Positions 1-9,836 are shown, numbered from the stretch's first letter. The stretch is 64,000 bases of DNA from Paraburkholderia tropica (GCF_900109265.1 NZ_FNZM01000009.1:186001-250000); one strand, 5' to 3'. A program made the numbers and translations. Notes: generated from the letters alone by a model not told the origin.

Positions 1-460
1 GGCAGCTTGGGACACCAGCGGATTCCTGACAGACAGTGGGGGTGGATTTTTTGGGCGAAGGCGAGATTGTAGTCGATTCGGCGGCCGCGACCTCATGCGC
101 GCCGCGTCGCGCTGCACGGAAATCACGCTAAACGACGCGATCTGCGCCTGCGCCGAGTCTGAAAATCGGACCGCTGCGCTTTCAGATTAGTCTGATGCCC
201 GTGACTGACGCCCGTCAGTACGATGGTTCTTGCGACGTGCCTGCGACGCGCACCGATCTCCAGCGGCTTCCATCGATACCACCCGCAGACTCCGCTTTCT
301 TTCCGTTTGATCTCCGCCCGACGCCATTTTCGCTCGGCGTCTTCGCGCGGCATTTCGGATTCCCGAATAGATCGCCCATCCGGTTTCGGACTCATCTGAT
401 GGAAACGGCACGGCGTTCAGCGTACTCGTTGCAGACCCCATCACTATTTTCGACATCGCC
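1..460. other. left-edge stretch without a recognisable gene
   Basis: I see no convincing coding region here. The short frames that cross it have no family signature and conflict with each other. Read on the minus strand, a TACAAT hexamer (66-71) lies ahead of an untranslated-looking stretch running off the left edge, so this may be the promoter region of a minus-strand gene outside the window. The matching -35 is weak. A 7-bp inverted repeat (TCTGAAA at 158-164, TTTCAGA at 180-186) is the only other structure I noticed. Confidence 0.4.
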
Positions 461-808
461 ATGAAAACCCTGCTTTGCTGCACACTCGGCGCCGCGGCGC
501 TGGCACTCGCCGCCTGCTCCGCGCCCACGGCCAAACCGGAAACCGTCATGTCCACGGTCGCGCCCGGCATGACGCAAAACGACGTCATCAAGCGCGTCGG
601 CCCGCCCGACCGGTTCTACGGCGAAAGCGGCAACGAATGCTTCCAGTATGCGCTCGGCAAATACGGCAATGTGCCGTTCGCCATCTATTTCAAACGCCAG
701 GCGGTCATTGCGACCGCGCGCGCGACCTGCGATCCCGCACAGGTCCGCGCGGCTGCCGGGCCGGCCGTCGCCTGGCATTCGACCGACTACAGCGTCACGC
801 GCCGCTGA
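461..808 (+). CDS. small outer-membrane lipoprotein, BamE/SmpA-like
   Basis: This is a 115-residue secreted lipoprotein. Residues 1-18 are a signal peptide ending in the lipobox LAAC, with Cys19 as the lipidation site, so the mature protein is probably anchored in a membrane facing the periplasm. The segment after it (PGMTQNDVIKRVGPPD, about residues 36-51) matches the start of the BamE/SmpA-OmlA fold. It is shorter and more divergent than true BamE, so I call only a fold relationship, not the assembly-complex subunit. The ATG has no clear Shine-Dalgarno sequence but is the only start that gives the signal peptide. The next gene is 85 bp downstream on the same strand with its own ribosome site. 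Confidence 0.75.
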   Translation: MKTLLCCTLGAAALALAACSAPTAKPETVMSTVAPGMTQNDVIKRVGPPDRFYGESGNECFQYALGKYGNVPFAIYFKRQAVIATARATCDPAQVRAAAGPAVAWHSTDYSVTRR

Positions 809-893
809 TTCGCGCAACGCAAGCATCGTTTCTGCACGGCTTCCTGCACGATACTGTCCAGATCTTCTCGTCTCGCAATCGCGGGAGTTCGCC

Positions 894-1778
894 ATGAAAC
901 TCGTGAGCTGGAACGTGCAGTGGGGCCGCAACGCATCGGGCATCGTCGATCTCGCGCGCACCGTGCGCGAAGCCCGGCGGCTCGCCGACTTCGACGTGCT
1001 CTGTCTACAGGAAATCACGCGCGGTTTTCACGCGCTGCCGGGCGGTCCCGGCGACGATCAATTCGCGGAACTCGCGGCACTGCTGCCGGGCTTCACCGTG
1101 ATCGAGGCGATTGGTGCCGATCTGCCCCCGGTGTCCGCGCACGCGGGTCGATCCGTCGGAAAACGGCGGCAGTTCGGCAATGCGCTCGCGACGCGGCTGC
1201 CTGTCGCGCAGGTGTTCCGCCATCTGCTGCCCTGGCCCGCCGACGAGGCTGCGCCCTCGATGCAGCGTGTGGCGCTCGAAGCCGTCCTCGATGTTTCGGG
1301 CGCGACGACCGCGGGCGGCGCGCTGCGCATCCTCGTGACTCATCTGGAGTTTTATTCGGAACGCCAACGGCTGGCGCAGGTGGATGAGTTGCGCCGCTTG
1401 CAGCGCGAAGCCGCCGGACACGCGGCGCAGCCCGCACCGGCTGAAAACGCCGACGGGCCGTTCGCACGCACCGCCCGGCCCGCGAGCGCAATCGTCTGCG
1501 GCGATTTCAACAGCGAATGGAATAGCGCGGCGTACCGGCGCATGCTGGCGCCGATCGATGACAGCCCGGCCTTTATCGACGCCTGGGCCGCGCTGCACCC
1601 GGGCGCGACGCCGCCGCCCACGGCAGGCGTCTACGACACGCAGCAATGGCCCGACGGACCGATCAGCTGCGACTTCGTGTTCGTCACGGAGGATTTGAGC
1701 GCGCGTCTTAAGCGCTGCGAGTTCGACGGCGCGACGCAGGCGTCGGATCATCAGCCGGTCGTACTCGACATCGACTGA
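894..1778 (+). CDS. endonuclease/exonuclease/phosphatase family protein
   Basis: This 294-residue protein has the metal-dependent EEP (DNase I/exonuclease III-like) fold. Visible motifs in order are SWNVQWG at residues 5-11 (Asn), LQE at 38-40 (catalytic Glu), THLEF (His), GDFNSE near residue 200 (Asp/Asn), and SDHQP at 284-288 (terminal Asp-His pair). All catalytic positions are present. The substrate cannot be told from sequence; the family includes DNA repair nucleases, sphingomyelinases and inositol phosphatases. There is no signal peptide, so it is probably cytoplasmic. An upstream in-frame extension of 82 codons is low-complexity and lacks homology signs. The ATG at 894, preceded by GGGAG, is the better start. 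Confidence 0.85.
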   Translation: MKLVSWNVQWGRNASGIVDLARTVREARRLADFDVLCLQEITRGFHALPGGPGDDQFAELAALLPGFTVIEAIGADLPPVSAHAGRSVGKRRQFGNALATRLPVAQVFRHLLPWPADEAAPSMQRVALEAVLDVSGATTAGGALRILVTHLEFYSERQRLAQVDELRRLQREAAGHAAQPAPAENADGPFARTARPASAIVCGDFNSEWNSAAYRRMLAPIDDSPAFIDAWAALHPGATPPPTAGVYDTQQWPDGPISCDFVFVTEDLSARLKRCEFDGATQASDHQPVVLDID

Positions 1779-1807
1779 TCCCGAGCACGAACGCGTGCCG
1801 CACCGAC

Positions 1808-2590
1808 TTACTCGGCGTCGCCGAACGCCTTCAGATATTCGTCCCAGTGCGGCGCCGTTTCGGCCGCGAGCGACTGCTTCACGAAGGTGATTTCGTCCGC
1901 ATATTCACGCTCGCTGAAGCCGCCGCGCATCATCTGAAAGCGGCAGTAAAGCAGATACGTATTGACCACGTCCGTTTCGCAGTAATTGCGGATTTCCTCG
2001 ATCTGGCCCGCCTGGAACGCCGTCCACACCTGGCCGCCGTCCATGCCGAGCTTGCCCGGGAAGCCGCACAGCTTCGCGAGCGCGTCGAGCGGCGCGTTGG
2101 CGCGCGCCTGGTACATCGCGAGCAGGTCCATCAGGTCGGTGTGACGCGAGTGATAGCGGCTGATGTAGTTGTTCCACTTGAACTCGCGGTCCGCATCGCC
2201 CATTTCCCAGTAGCGCACCGCGCGAATGCCGTGCACCAGCGCGCGGTAGTGCAGCACGGGCAGATCGAAGCCACCGCCGTTCCACGACACCAGTTGCGGC
2301 GAATACTTCTCGATGGTGCGATAGAACGAGTCGATCAGCTTGGCCTCGCCGTCACCGGGCGTGCCGAGCGAGCGCACGCGAAAGCCCTGGCCGTCGCGGA
2401 ACACACAGGAAATCGCGGCCACGCGTTGCAGATGATGCGGCAGGAAATCGCTGCCCGTCTTCTCGCGGCGCGCGGCGAACGCGTGTTCGGCCACTTCGGC
2501 GTCGGTGAGCGTGGCGGGCAGATCTTCGAGACGGCGAATGCCGTCCACATCGGGAATCGTCTCGATGTCGAATACGAGTACAGGTGTCAT
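1808..2590 (-). CDS. predicted 3'-5' exonuclease, PolB-exonuclease-like (DEDDy)
   Basis: This 260-residue protein belongs to the family of stand-alone exonucleases related to the proofreading domain of DNA polymerase B. It carries the three Exo motifs: FDIET at residues 7-11 (Exo I), WNGGGFDLP near the middle (Exo II), and NYCETDVVNT (Exo III, Tyr...Asp). It should therefore hydrolyse single-stranded DNA or RNA from the 3' end with two metal ions. The start is taken at the Met beginning MTPVLVFD, five residues inside the longest frame, because the Exo I strand normally begins at once. It lies 67 bp downstream of rpoS on the same strand and could be read through from that operon. Confidence 0.85.
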   Translation of the reverse strand: MTPVLVFDIETIPDVDGIRRLEDLPATLTDAEVAEHAFAARREKTGSDFLPHHLQRVAAISCVFRDGQGFRVRSLGTPGDGEAKLIDSFYRTIEKYSPQLVSWNGGGFDLPVLHYRALVHGIRAVRYWEMGDADREFKWNNYISRYHSRHTDLMDLLAMYQARANAPLDALAKLCGFPGKLGMDGGQVWTAFQAGQIEEIRNYCETDVVNTYLLYCRFQMMRGGFSEREYADEITFVKQSLAAETAPHWDEYLKAFGDAE

Positions 2591-2657
2591 ACCGGATAGC
2601 AGCACGGAATCGGCGCGGACAGCACGCGCCGAAGGGGTTGTTCTGGGTGAGTCGGGC

Positions 2658-3740
2658 TTAGAGAACGGCGTCCTTGCGCACGCCGTTCGACGCGAAAAAG
2701 CGTTTGAGGCGCACCAGCGCTTCCTGCTGGATCTGCCGCACGCGCTCGCGCGTGAGGCCCATTTCGTCGGCCAGTTCTTCGAGTGTGGCCGGTTCGATAT
2801 GGTTCAGGCCAAAGCGCCGTTCAATGACGTGACGATGCTTGTCCGACAAACGGCCGAGCCATGCGCGCGTCAGCGTTTCCAGTTCGCGATGCTGCACTTC
2901 GGCATCGGGCGACTGGCTCTGGTCGTCGGACAGCAGATCGAGCAGACTGCTCGCAGGATCGAGATCGAGCGGCGCGTCGAGCGAAGCCGTATGCTCGTTG
3001 AGCGCGAGGATGTCGGTGACTTCCTCGGTGGTCTTGCCGGTGAGATAGGCGATGTCGTCGATGCTCGCGTCGCGCCGTTCCGACGCCGCGTTGGTGTTCA
3101 TCGAATTCTTCTCCAGATGGCGCTTGGCGCGCAGCACCTGGTTGAGTTCGCGGATCACGTGCACGGGCAGGCGCACCGTGCGTGCCTGGTTCATGATCGC
3201 GCGCTCGATACTCTGACGGATCCACCAGGTGGCGTAGGTAGAAAACCGGAAGCCGCGCGTAGGATCGAACTTCTCGATCGCGTGCATGAGACCGAGGTTG
3301 CCTTCCTCGATGAGATCGAGCAAAGGCACGCCGCGATTCAGATAACCTTTCGCAATGCTCACGACGAGACGCAAATTGCGCTCGATCATGACCTGACGCG
3401 CCTCGAACTCGCCGGCCTTCGCCAGACGCGAGTAGCGCTGCTCCTCCTCGACGGTGAGCAGCGGCTTGACGCTGATCCGGTTCAGATAATGCTGGATGGT
3501 GTCGGCCGTGAGCTCGGCCTGAAGGATGGCGCGGAAATCGTCGGCGTCCGAGGGCGCGGCGCCCTCTTCGCCTTCGCGGCTGCTACTTTCTTCGGAGCCC
3601 GATTCACGCTCTTCGCGTTCCTCGCGCTCCTCGAAATCGCGCTCCTCGTCGTCGGCCGCCTGCGCGCCGTCCTCCACCGAAACCTGGGCGGCTTGACTGT
3701 CAGACTCGGCTTGCTGCAGACGGCGCTTCGATTTCGGCAT
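2658..3740 (-). CDS. rpoS: RNA polymerase sigma factor RpoS
   Basis: This is the stationary-phase/general stress sigma factor, 360 residues. Region 2 is plain (DLIEEGNLGLMHAI, then GFRFSTYATWWIRQSIERA) and region 4.2 ends with the helix-turn-helix LTRERVRQIQQEAL. An acidic, Glu/Asp/Ser-rich extension of about 70 residues precedes region 1.2. It is longer than in E. coli and looks disordered. Placement 12 bp downstream of nlpD in surE-pcm-nlpD-rpoS order is the classical context. In enterobacteria the main rpoS promoter lies inside nlpD, and the same is likely here. No terminator follows before the exonuclease gene. Confidence 0.97.
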   Translation of the reverse strand: MPKSKRRLQQAESDSQAAQVSVEDGAQAADDEERDFEEREEREERESGSEESSSREGEEGAAPSDADDFRAILQAELTADTIQHYLNRISVKPLLTVEEEQRYSRLAKAGEFEARQVMIERNLRLVVSIAKGYLNRGVPLLDLIEEGNLGLMHAIEKFDPTRGFRFSTYATWWIRQSIERAIMNQARTVRLPVHVIRELNQVLRAKRHLEKNSMNTNAASERRDASIDDIAYLTGKTTEEVTDILALNEHTASLDAPLDLDPASSLLDLLSDDQSQSPDAEVQHRELETLTRAWLGRLSDKHRHVIERRFGLNHIEPATLEELADEMGLTRERVRQIQQEALVRLKRFFASNGVRKDAVL

Positions 3741-3752
3741 GGTCGGCTCGCT

Positions 3753-4655
3753 TTATTGCGGCGGCAAGTACTTCAGTGGGTCGACGGGCTTGCCCTGACG
3801 GCGTACTTCGAAATGCAGCATCACGCGATCGGAGTCAGTATTGCCCATTTCGGCAATCTTCTGTCCCTTGGTGACCGCATCGCCCTCTTTTACCATCAAA
3901 GCCCGGTTGTGTGCGTACGCTGTCAAAAACGTGGCGTCATGCTTGATGATAATGAGATTGCCGTATCCGCGCAGCCCATTTCCGGCATAAACCACGCGGC
4001 CATCGCCTGCTGCCTTGACCGGATCGCCCGCTGCGCCGCCGATATTGATGCCCTTGTTCTTCGAATCGTCGAAGCCGTTGAGCAACGGACCGCGCACCGG
4101 CCACGCGAGCGCGATGCTGCCGCCCGGCGCCGCGGCCATGTCGCCCGTGCTGGCAGCGGGCGGCACGGCGGCTTGCGGCGCCGACGTGGCATTCGCACCC
4201 GAACCGATCATCGGCGGCATGGCAGCCTGCGAGCCCGGCGGCGGCGAAGCCGCCATACCCGGCACAGGTGCGGTCACGACGCCCGGCGTGTAGGCCGCAG
4301 CATTGCTCGCACCCGGCGGCACGACACGCAGCAACTGATCCACCTCAATCTGGTTCGGATTGGTGAGGTTGTTCCACGTGGCGATGTCGCGATAGTTCTG
4401 ACCGTTTTCGAGCGCAATCCTATAGAGAGTGTCGCCCGGCTTCACCCGGTAATATCCCGGAGGCGGCGGACCGAGCGGCACCGGCGGCTGCGCGCCGGCC
4501 GTACCGAGCGGTGCGGTGCGGTCAACGACGGGCGCGTTGTCGAGACGCGTCGCGCAGGCCGTCAGGAGACAGAGCGCGATGACCGAGGCACTGCGTTGGG
4601 CCGCGGTCAGGTCGATATTCAAGCGTTTTCTTTGCATCGCGCGCAACATACTCAT
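3753..4655 (-). CDS. nlpD: NlpD lipoprotein, LysM plus degenerate LytM domain
   Basis: NlpD is an outer-membrane lipoprotein that activates a cell-wall amidase (AmiC) during cell separation. The 300-residue protein has an N-terminal signal with a lipobox-like LTAC near residue 34, a LysM domain at about 67-112 (RVKPGDTLYRIA), a Pro/Ala/Gly-rich linker, and a C-terminal M23/LytM domain at about 200-297. The LytM domain is degenerate. The usual first zinc ligands are replaced in NKGINIGGAAG, and the last motif reads MLHFE instead of HLHFE. That fits the known role as an activator rather than an enzyme. Several Met starts lie within the first seven residues (4655, 4649, 4637). It lies 5 bp after pcm and 12 bp before rpoS. 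Confidence 0.94.
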   Translation of the reverse strand: MSMLRAMQRKRLNIDLTAAQRSASVIALCLLTACATRLDNAPVVDRTAPLGTAGAQPPVPLGPPPPGYYRVKPGDTLYRIALENGQNYRDIATWNNLTNPNQIEVDQLLRVVPPGASNAAAYTPGVVTAPVPGMAASPPPGSQAAMPPMIGSGANATSAPQAAVPPAASTGDMAAAPGGSIALAWPVRGPLLNGFDDSKNKGINIGGAAGDPVKAAGDGRVVYAGNGLRGYGNLIIIKHDATFLTAYAHNRALMVKEGDAVTKGQKIAEMGNTDSDRVMLHFEVRRQGKPVDPLKYLPPQ

Positions 4656-4660
4656 CGGTT

Positions 4661-5785
4661 TCAGATCACTCCGGATTTTAAAGGGACAAAGAAAACGCGA
4701 TCAAGCCGCGACTCCCGCCATTGCGCCGGACCCGTGCGCTCCACGAGCGTGAGCACCTGGGTCTGTTCGTCCTGCTCGGCGACCGGCGCCACGAGCCGGC
4801 CGCCAATGGCGAGCTGCTCGAGCAGCGCCTGCGGCACGTCGAAGCCCGCGGCGGCAATCACAACCGCGTCGAACGGCGCCGCCGACGGCAAACCGAGCCG
4901 TCCGTCGCCGTAATGCAAGCGGATGTTCGGGATGCGCAGCGGACGCAGGTTCGTCTTCGCGCGCTCGTATAACGGCTTGATGCGTTCAATCGAATACACA
5001 TCGCGTGCAATCCGGCTCAAGACCGCGGCCTGATAGCCGCAGCCCGTGCCGATTTCGAGCACGCGGTCGAGCTCCCGGCCCGCGCCCGCGAGTTCCAGCA
5101 TGCGGGCGACGACCGAAGGCTTCGAGATGGTCTGGTGATGACCGATCGGCAGCGCCGCATCTTCGTAAGCCTGGGCCGCGAGACCCGGATCGACGAACAT
5201 GTGGCGCGGCACGGCCGCGAGCGCCTGCAGCACGCGCGGATCGGTCACGCCATTGGCACGCAGGCGTTCGACCATGCGTTCGCGCACCCGTTCCGAAGTC
5301 AGCGCAAGTGCACCGTTGAGCGCAACGCCGGGCGCACCGGCGCTGGGCGTCACGTGCGGCCGCGCCTGCACGGCCGTGTGCGGCTGAGACGGCCTGGCGG
5401 ACGGCGCCGACGCCCCTTGAAACGATTGCGCGGCACGCGTGCCGAGATCGGCACGCGGCTTGGCCGACGCGCTGCCTGGCGAACTACCCAGTGAACTACC
5501 CGACGAACCACCGGAAAGATGGCCAGGATGCGCGGATTTGCGCGCGGGCGAAGCCGCGCTGTGCGCGGCGCCCGGCGGCTTGGCGGCCTTGACGCCGGTG
5601 CCCGCGCCCACGACACCCGATGCGCCCGGACCGCGCGCACCCGGCGCGGCCTTCGCGACCGTGCCCTTCGCGATGCCGGGCTTGCTCGCGGACGCGAGCG
5701 AACCGCGCGCGTCGTCGCGACGACGCGGCTCGCGCACGAGATCCGCGAGGCCCAGCGGGAAACGCTTCGTGCGCTCGCCCGTCAT
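4661..5785 (-). CDS. pcm: protein-L-isoaspartate O-methyltransferase with long N-terminal extension
   Basis: Pcm uses S-adenosylmethionine to methylate L-isoaspartyl residues in damaged proteins and so starts their repair. The catalytic domain is the last ~210 of 374 residues: the HHQTISKP substrate loop, the SAM-binding [13 protein letters not shown] motif, and the post-I acidic strand YSIERI. The first ~150 residues are a basic, Ala/Pro/Ser-rich, probably disordered extension absent from E. coli Pcm (about 208 residues). The start ATG overlaps the surE stop (ATGA), giving translational coupling. This start fixes the extension as genuine coding sequence, because no better start lies nearer the domain. 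Confidence 0.93.
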   Translation of the reverse strand: MTGERTKRFPLGLADLVREPRRRDDARGSLASASKPGIAKGTVAKAAPGARGPGASGVVGAGTGVKAAKPPGAAHSAASPARKSAHPGHLSGGSSGSSLGSSPGSASAKPRADLGTRAAQSFQGASAPSARPSQPHTAVQARPHVTPSAGAPGVALNGALALTSERVRERMVERLRANGVTDPRVLQALAAVPRHMFVDPGLAAQAYEDAALPIGHHQTISKPSVVARMLELAGAGRELDRVLEIGTGCGYQAAVLSRIARDVYSIERIKPLYERAKTNLRPLRIPNIRLHYGDGRLGLPSAAPFDAVVIAAAGFDVPQALLEQLAIGGRLVAPVAEQDEQTQVLTLVERTGPAQWRESRLDRVFFVPLKSGVI

Positions 5786-6543
5786 GAAGCGCCGCCGCCC
5801 TGGCGCACCCAGTCGTGCGTCGCCGGCAACATGTGCGTATGCGTGAGGTCGAGTTGCAGCGGCGTGATCGACACATGACCGTTCGCGACTGCGTGGAAGT
5901 CCGTGCCCTCGCTCGCGTCGCGCGCGCTGCCCGACGGACCGATCCAGTAGATCGGTTCGCCGCGCGGATTGGTTTCGCGGATCACGGGCTGCGAGGGATG
6001 GCGCTTGCCGAGGCGCGTCACGCGCCAGTCGCCGATTTCCTCGTAGGGCAGGTTCGGGATGTTGACGTTCAGCAGCGGGCTGTCCGGCAGCGGATGTTCG
6101 AGGTAATGCTTGACGATTTCGGCCGCGACGCGCGCGGCGGAATCGAGGTGCACCCAATCCTTCTCGACGAGCGAGAACGCAATGGCGGGCACGCCGAACA
6201 TGATGCCTTCGGTTGCCGCCGCGACCGTGCCCGAGTAAAGCGTGTCTTCGCCCATGTTCTGGCCGTTGTTGATGCCGGACACGACGAGATCGGGCTTGTG
6301 CTCGAGCATGCCCGTGAGCGCGATATGCACGGAGTCGGTGGGCGTGCCGTTGACGTAATAAAAGCCCGTCGAGGCCGAGCGCAACACCGAAAGCGGGCGC
6401 CACAGCGTGAGCGAGTTGGAAGCGGCGCTGCAGTTCTGCTCGGGCGCCATCACCGTGACTTCGCCGAGCGGCTTGATCGCTTCGTAAAGCGCGGCAAGGC
6501 CGGGGGCGAGGTAACCGTCGTCGTTGCTGATCAGGATTCGCAT
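5782..6543 (-). CDS. surE: 5'/3'-nucleotidase SurE
   Basis: SurE is a metal-dependent survival phosphatase acting on nucleoside 5'- and 3'-monophosphates and short polyphosphates. The 253-residue protein starts [10 protein letters not shown], with the metal-binding Asp8-Asp9 pair. It has ASNSLT (metal/phosphate-binding Ser/Asn) and the loop [10 protein letters not shown] with its conserved Asn. It opens the surE-pcm-nlpD-rpoS operon and overlaps pcm by four bases. The promoter must lie in the 246-bp gap to the divergent gene at 6790. Confidence 0.96.
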   Translation of the reverse strand: MRILISNDDGYLAPGLAALYEAIKPLGEVTVMAPEQNCSAASNSLTLWRPLSVLRSASTGFYYVNGTPTDSVHIALTGMLEHKPDLVVSGINNGQNMGEDTLYSGTVAAATEGIMFGVPAIAFSLVEKDWVHLDSAARVAAEIVKHYLEHPLPDSPLLNVNIPNLPYEEIGDWRVTRLGKRHPSQPVIRETNPRGEPIYWIGPSGSARDASEGTDFHAVANGHVSITPLQLDLTHTHMLPATHDWVRQGGGAS

Positions 6544-6789
6544 CAGCCGATTGTAACCGAGGAAAGAAGGCAGGCGAACGACAGGCGGAGGCCCGCTGCG
6601 TCGCCGCTTACGACTCCACGCGCGGCGCATTCCTACGATCGCTTTCATGAGATCGCAGGGCCATTTTCCGATGTTCCTCTTGTATGCTTCTTCGAAAGAA
6701 AACTGCACGACCGTTCGCAATCTGTCGGATTGCCGTACACTGTGCTGCTGTGCAGTATCCATGACCGAAGTGACAAGACAGGAGACACG

Positions 6790-7761
6790 ATGCGCGCAAT
6801 CCGCTGCAACCAGTACGGCCCGCCCGACACGCTCTCGATCGAGGAACTGCCCGACCTCGTGCCGGGCGCGGGCCAGGTCGTCATCGACGTGAAAGCCGCG
6901 GCCGTCAACTTCCCCGACGTGCTGATCATCGAGAACAAATATCAGGTCAAGCCGCAGTTGCCGTTCACGCCGGGTGCGGAAGTCGCGGGCATCGTGCGCG
7001 CAGCGGGCGAAGGCGTGAAGTTCGCGCCCGGCACGCGCGTGGTCGCCTACGTGGGCAACGGCGGCTTTGCGCAGCAGGCCATCGCCGAAGCGGCCGCCTG
7101 CGTGCCGCTGCCCGAAGGCGCCGACTTCGCGACGGCCGCCGCCTTCACGCTCGCCTACGGCACCTCGCATCACGCGGTGGTCGACCGCGCGGCGCTGCGT
7201 GCGGGCGAGACGATGCTCGTGCTCGGCGCGGCGGGCGGCGTGGGCCTCGCGGCGGTGGAGATCGGCAAGGCGCTGGGCGCACGCGTGATCGCGGCGGCAT
7301 CGAGCGAAGAAAAGCTTGAAGTCTGCCGCCGCTTCGGCGCCGACGCGACCATCAACTACACGACCGAGGATCTGCGCGAGCGCATCAAGGCGCTCACCGA
7401 CGGCAAGGGCCCGGACGTGATCTACGATCCGGTCGGCGGCGAGTATGCGGAACCGGCGTTCCGCAGCATCGGCTGGCGCGGGCGCTATCTGGTGGTCGGC
7501 TTCGCCAACGGCGAGATTCCGAAGCTGCCGCTCAATCTCGCGCTGCTCAAGGGCGCGAGTCTCGTCGGCGTGTTCTGGGGCGATTACGCGCGCCGCGAAC
7601 CGAAGAACAATGCGGCTGCGTTCGCGGAGATGGTCGGCTGGATCGGCGAAGGCAAGCTCAAGCCGTATGTCTCGAAGCGCTACACGCTCGACGAAACCGC
7701 GCAGGCGCTCAAGGACATGGCCTCGCGCAAGGTCACCGGCAAGATCGTCATCGAACCCTGA
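6790..7761 (+). CDS. NADPH:quinone oxidoreductase-like MDR protein
   Basis: This 323-residue member of the medium-chain dehydrogenase/reductase superfamily is of the zinc-free quinone reductase (QOR) type. The N-terminal GroES-like domain includes [12 protein letters not shown] and [11 protein letters not shown]. The Rossmann domain begins [16 protein letters not shown], and the dinucleotide-binding strand is [10 protein letters not shown]. No catalytic or structural zinc cysteines are seen. It should transfer electrons from NADPH to quinones or reduce activated enones; the natural substrate is unknown. The start ATG follows the strong site AGGAGACA. It is divergent from surE and ends at a bidirectional terminator shared with the convergent CoA-transferase gene. 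Confidence 0.87.
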   Translation: MRAIRCNQYGPPDTLSIEELPDLVPGAGQVVIDVKAAAVNFPDVLIIENKYQVKPQLPFTPGAEVAGIVRAAGEGVKFAPGTRVVAYVGNGGFAQQAIAEAAACVPLPEGADFATAAAFTLAYGTSHHAVVDRAALRAGETMLVLGAAGGVGLAAVEIGKALGARVIAAASSEEKLEVCRRFGADATINYTTEDLRERIKALTDGKGPDVIYDPVGGEYAEPAFRSIGWRGRYLVVGFANGEIPKLPLNLALLKGASLVGVFWGDYARREPKNNAAAFAEMVGWIGEGKLKPYVSKRYTLDETAQALKDMASRKVTGKIVIEP

Positions 7762-7810
7762 GTCGCGAATCGGCGTCCGGAACCGGCATCCGGTTCGCGC
7801 ACAATGAAAA

Positions 7811-7836
7811 AAGGCTCGCTGAATGCGAGCCTTTTT
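7811..7836. terminator. bidirectional intrinsic terminator between convergent genes
   Basis: GGCTCGC (7813-7819) and GCGAGCC (7825-7831) form a stem closed by a 5-base loop. It is flanked by an A-run on the left (7807-7812) and five Ts on the right. It can stop transcription of the quinone reductase gene from the left and of the CoA-transferase gene from the right. Confidence 0.9.
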
Positions 7837-7868
7837 GTTGTTGCAACGGCCACGCAGGCCGCCGCGCG

Positions 7869-9173
7869 CTACACGACCTGCTGCTCGTGCAGCCGCGCGA
7901 TCTGATCGGCGTCGTAGCCGAGCGAGCGCAGCACTTCGTCGGTGTGCTCGCCGAGCGCCGGACCGAGCCAGCGCGTGTCGCCAGGCGTCGCCGAGAGCTT
8001 GGGCGTGACGCCGGGCAGCGCGATATCGACGCCCTCGCCCGGCTCGCCAGCTTCACCATTCGCGCCCTTCGTCTGCCAGCGGAACTGCTGGATCATCTGG
8101 CGCGCGGCGAACTGCGGATCGGTGAACATGTCTGCGGCGCTGTAGATGCGGCCCGCGGGCACGTCGGCGGCATTGAGCACGTCGAGCGCCTCGTCGATGG
8201 TGCGCGACGACAGCCACGCGGCAATCGCGCCATCGATCTCGGCGGTGCGCGGCACGCGACCGTCGTTGTGCGCGAGCGCGGGATCGCTGGCGAGATCCTC
8301 GCGCTCGATCGCCGTCATCAGCCGTTTGAAAATCGGATCGCTATTGCCGCCGATCACGATGCTGCCGTCGCGGCACGGATACGTATTCGACGGCACGATG
8401 CCCGGCAGCGACGCACCCGTGCGCTCGCGCACCATGCCGTACACGCCATATTCGGGCACCACGCTTTCCATCATGTTGAAGACGGCTTCGTAGAGCGCCA
8501 CGTCGACGATCTGACCGCTGCCGCCGTTCATGTTGCGATGATGCAGCGCCATCATCGCGCCGATCACGCCATGCAGCGCCGCGATCGAATCGCCGATCGA
8601 AATGCCGATGCGCGGCGGCGGCAGTTCGGGATAGCCGGTGATGTGACGCAGACCGCCCATCGACTCGGCAATCGCGCCGAAGCCCGGACGATCGCGATAC
8701 GGCCCGGTCTGGCCATAGCCCGACAGCCGCACCATCACGAGACCGGGGTTGTGCTTCGAGAGCACGTCGTAACCGAGCCCGAGTTTTTCGAGCAGCCCGG
8801 GCCGGAAGTTCTCGACGACGATGTCCGCCTCCGCCGCCAGACGACGCACGATCTCCTTGCCCTCTTCGGCCTTGAGATTGACCGTCACCGACTTCTTGTT
8901 ACGCGCCTGCACGGCCCACCAGAGCGATGTGCCGCCGGCCTCGGGCCAGAGCTTGCGCCACTTGCGCAGCGGGTCGCCGCCCTTCGGGTCCTCGATCTTG
9001 ATGACTTCGGCGCCGAACTCGCCCAGAAAACGCGCGGCGAACGGGCCCGCGATCAGCGTGCCGAGTTCGAGCACCTTCACGCCCGCGAGCGGACCCGCGC
9101 TTTTTGCATCGGCGTTCGCGCCGGTGTTGGCTCCCGTCTGGGCGCCGGATTCGTTGGATGCGGCTGCGCTCAT
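7869..9173 (-). CDS. CaiB/BaiF (class III) CoA transferase
   Basis: This 434-residue acyl-CoA:carboxylate CoA-transferase is of family III, a relative of formyl-CoA transferase. Evidence includes the start of the fold ([25 protein letters not shown]), the strand [16 protein letters not shown], the loop VVENFRPG, and [10 protein letters not shown], which holds the candidate nucleophilic Asp. The first ~25 residues are an Ala/Gly/Asn-rich tail. The ATG is preceded by AGGAGACAC. The gene stands alone, convergent with the quinone reductase gene and 66 bp beyond recR on the same strand. Its acyl donor and acceptor cannot be predicted from context. Confidence 0.88.
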   Translation of the reverse strand: MSAAASNESGAQTGANTGANADAKSAGPLAGVKVLELGTLIAGPFAARFLGEFGAEVIKIEDPKGGDPLRKWRKLWPEAGGTSLWWAVQARNKKSVTVNLKAEEGKEIVRRLAAEADIVVENFRPGLLEKLGLGYDVLSKHNPGLVMVRLSGYGQTGPYRDRPGFGAIAESMGGLRHITGYPELPPPRIGISIGDSIAALHGVIGAMMALHHRNMNGGSGQIVDVALYEAVFNMMESVVPEYGVYGMVRERTGASLPGIVPSNTYPCRDGSIVIGGNSDPIFKRLMTAIEREDLASDPALAHNDGRVPRTAEIDGAIAAWLSSRTIDEALDVLNAADVPAGRIYSAADMFTDPQFAARQMIQQFRWQTKGANGEAGEPGEGVDIALPGVTPKLSATPGDTRWLGPALGEHTDEVLRSLGYDADQIARLHEQQVV

Positions 9174-9208
9174 GTGTCTCCTTGCGTGTTCTTCGCTGCG
9201 TCTCGGGT

Positions 9209-9250
9209 CGCTTGCATCGAGCCGCTTGCATCGAGCCGCTTACATCGAGC
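9209..9250. repeat. three tandem 14-bp units across the recR 3' end
   Basis: Unit 1 (9209-9222) and unit 2 (9223-9236) read CGCTTGCATCGAGC exactly. Unit 3 (9237-9250) differs at one base, CGCTTACATCGAGC. Unit 3 covers the recR stop codon and its last codons, so the array probably arose by duplication of the recR 3' end. Confidence 0.9.
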
Positions 9251-9836
9251 GGCGGTCGAGCATCGCGCGCGCAATCGTGCCCGCGTCGACGTATTCGAGT
9301 TCGCCGCCCACCGGCACGCCGCGCGCGAGTCGCGTGACCGCGAGGCCGCGCGCCTTGAGCGTCTGGCCGAGATAGTGCGCGGTCGCCTCGCCTTCGTTCG
9401 TGAAGTTGGTTGCGAGCACGACTTCCTTGACGACGCCGTCGGAGGCGCGCTTCACGAGGCGGTCAAAATGAATTTCCTTGGGACCGATGCCGTCGAGCGG
9501 GCTCAGATGCCCCATCAGCACGAAATACAGCCCGCGATACGTAAGGGTCTGTTCGAGCATGATCTGGTCGGCGGGCGTCTCGACCACGCAGAGCAGCGTG
9601 GGATCGCGCTCATCGTCGAGACAGGTTTCGCACACCTGAGCTTCGGTAAACGTGTTGCACTTCTCGCAGTGCTTGAGGTTCTCGGTGGCGAACGTGAGCG
9701 CACGGCCGAGCTTTTCAGCGCCTTCGCGGTCGTGCTGCATCAGGTGATAGGCCATGCGCTGCGCCGACTTCGGCCCGACGCCGGGCAACACGCGCAGCGC
9801 TTCGACGAGCGCCGACAGGGCGGAAGGTTGTTTCAT
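9240..9836 (-). CDS. recR: recombination mediator RecR
   Basis: RecR works with RecO (and RecF) to load RecA on gapped DNA. The 198-residue protein has the N-terminal helix-hairpin-helix ([17 protein letters not shown], about 17-33). A four-cysteine zinc finger follows (CEKC ... CETC). The Toprim domain starts [10 protein letters not shown] and continues through the [10 protein letters not shown] strand. Length and domain order are normal. It is the last member of ffs-dnaX-ybaB-recR, though a 235-bp gap separates it from ybaB, so it may also have its own promoter. Confidence 0.97.
   Translation of the reverse strand: MKQPSALSALVEALRVLPGVGPKSAQRMAYHLMQHDREGAEKLGRALTFATENLKHCEKCNTFTEAQVCETCLDDERDPTLLCVVETPADQIMLEQTLTYRGLYFVLMGHLSPLDGIGPKEIHFDRLVKRASDGVVKEVVLATNFTNEGEATAHYLGQTLKARGLAVTRLARGVPVGGELEYVDAGTIARAMLDRRSM

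Noticed and set aside
2505..4913. Very long plus-strand frame opposite rpoS and nlpD
   Set aside because: It is the antisense shadow of recognisable genes. The composition reflects GC-rich codon use, and there is no family signature or ribosome site.
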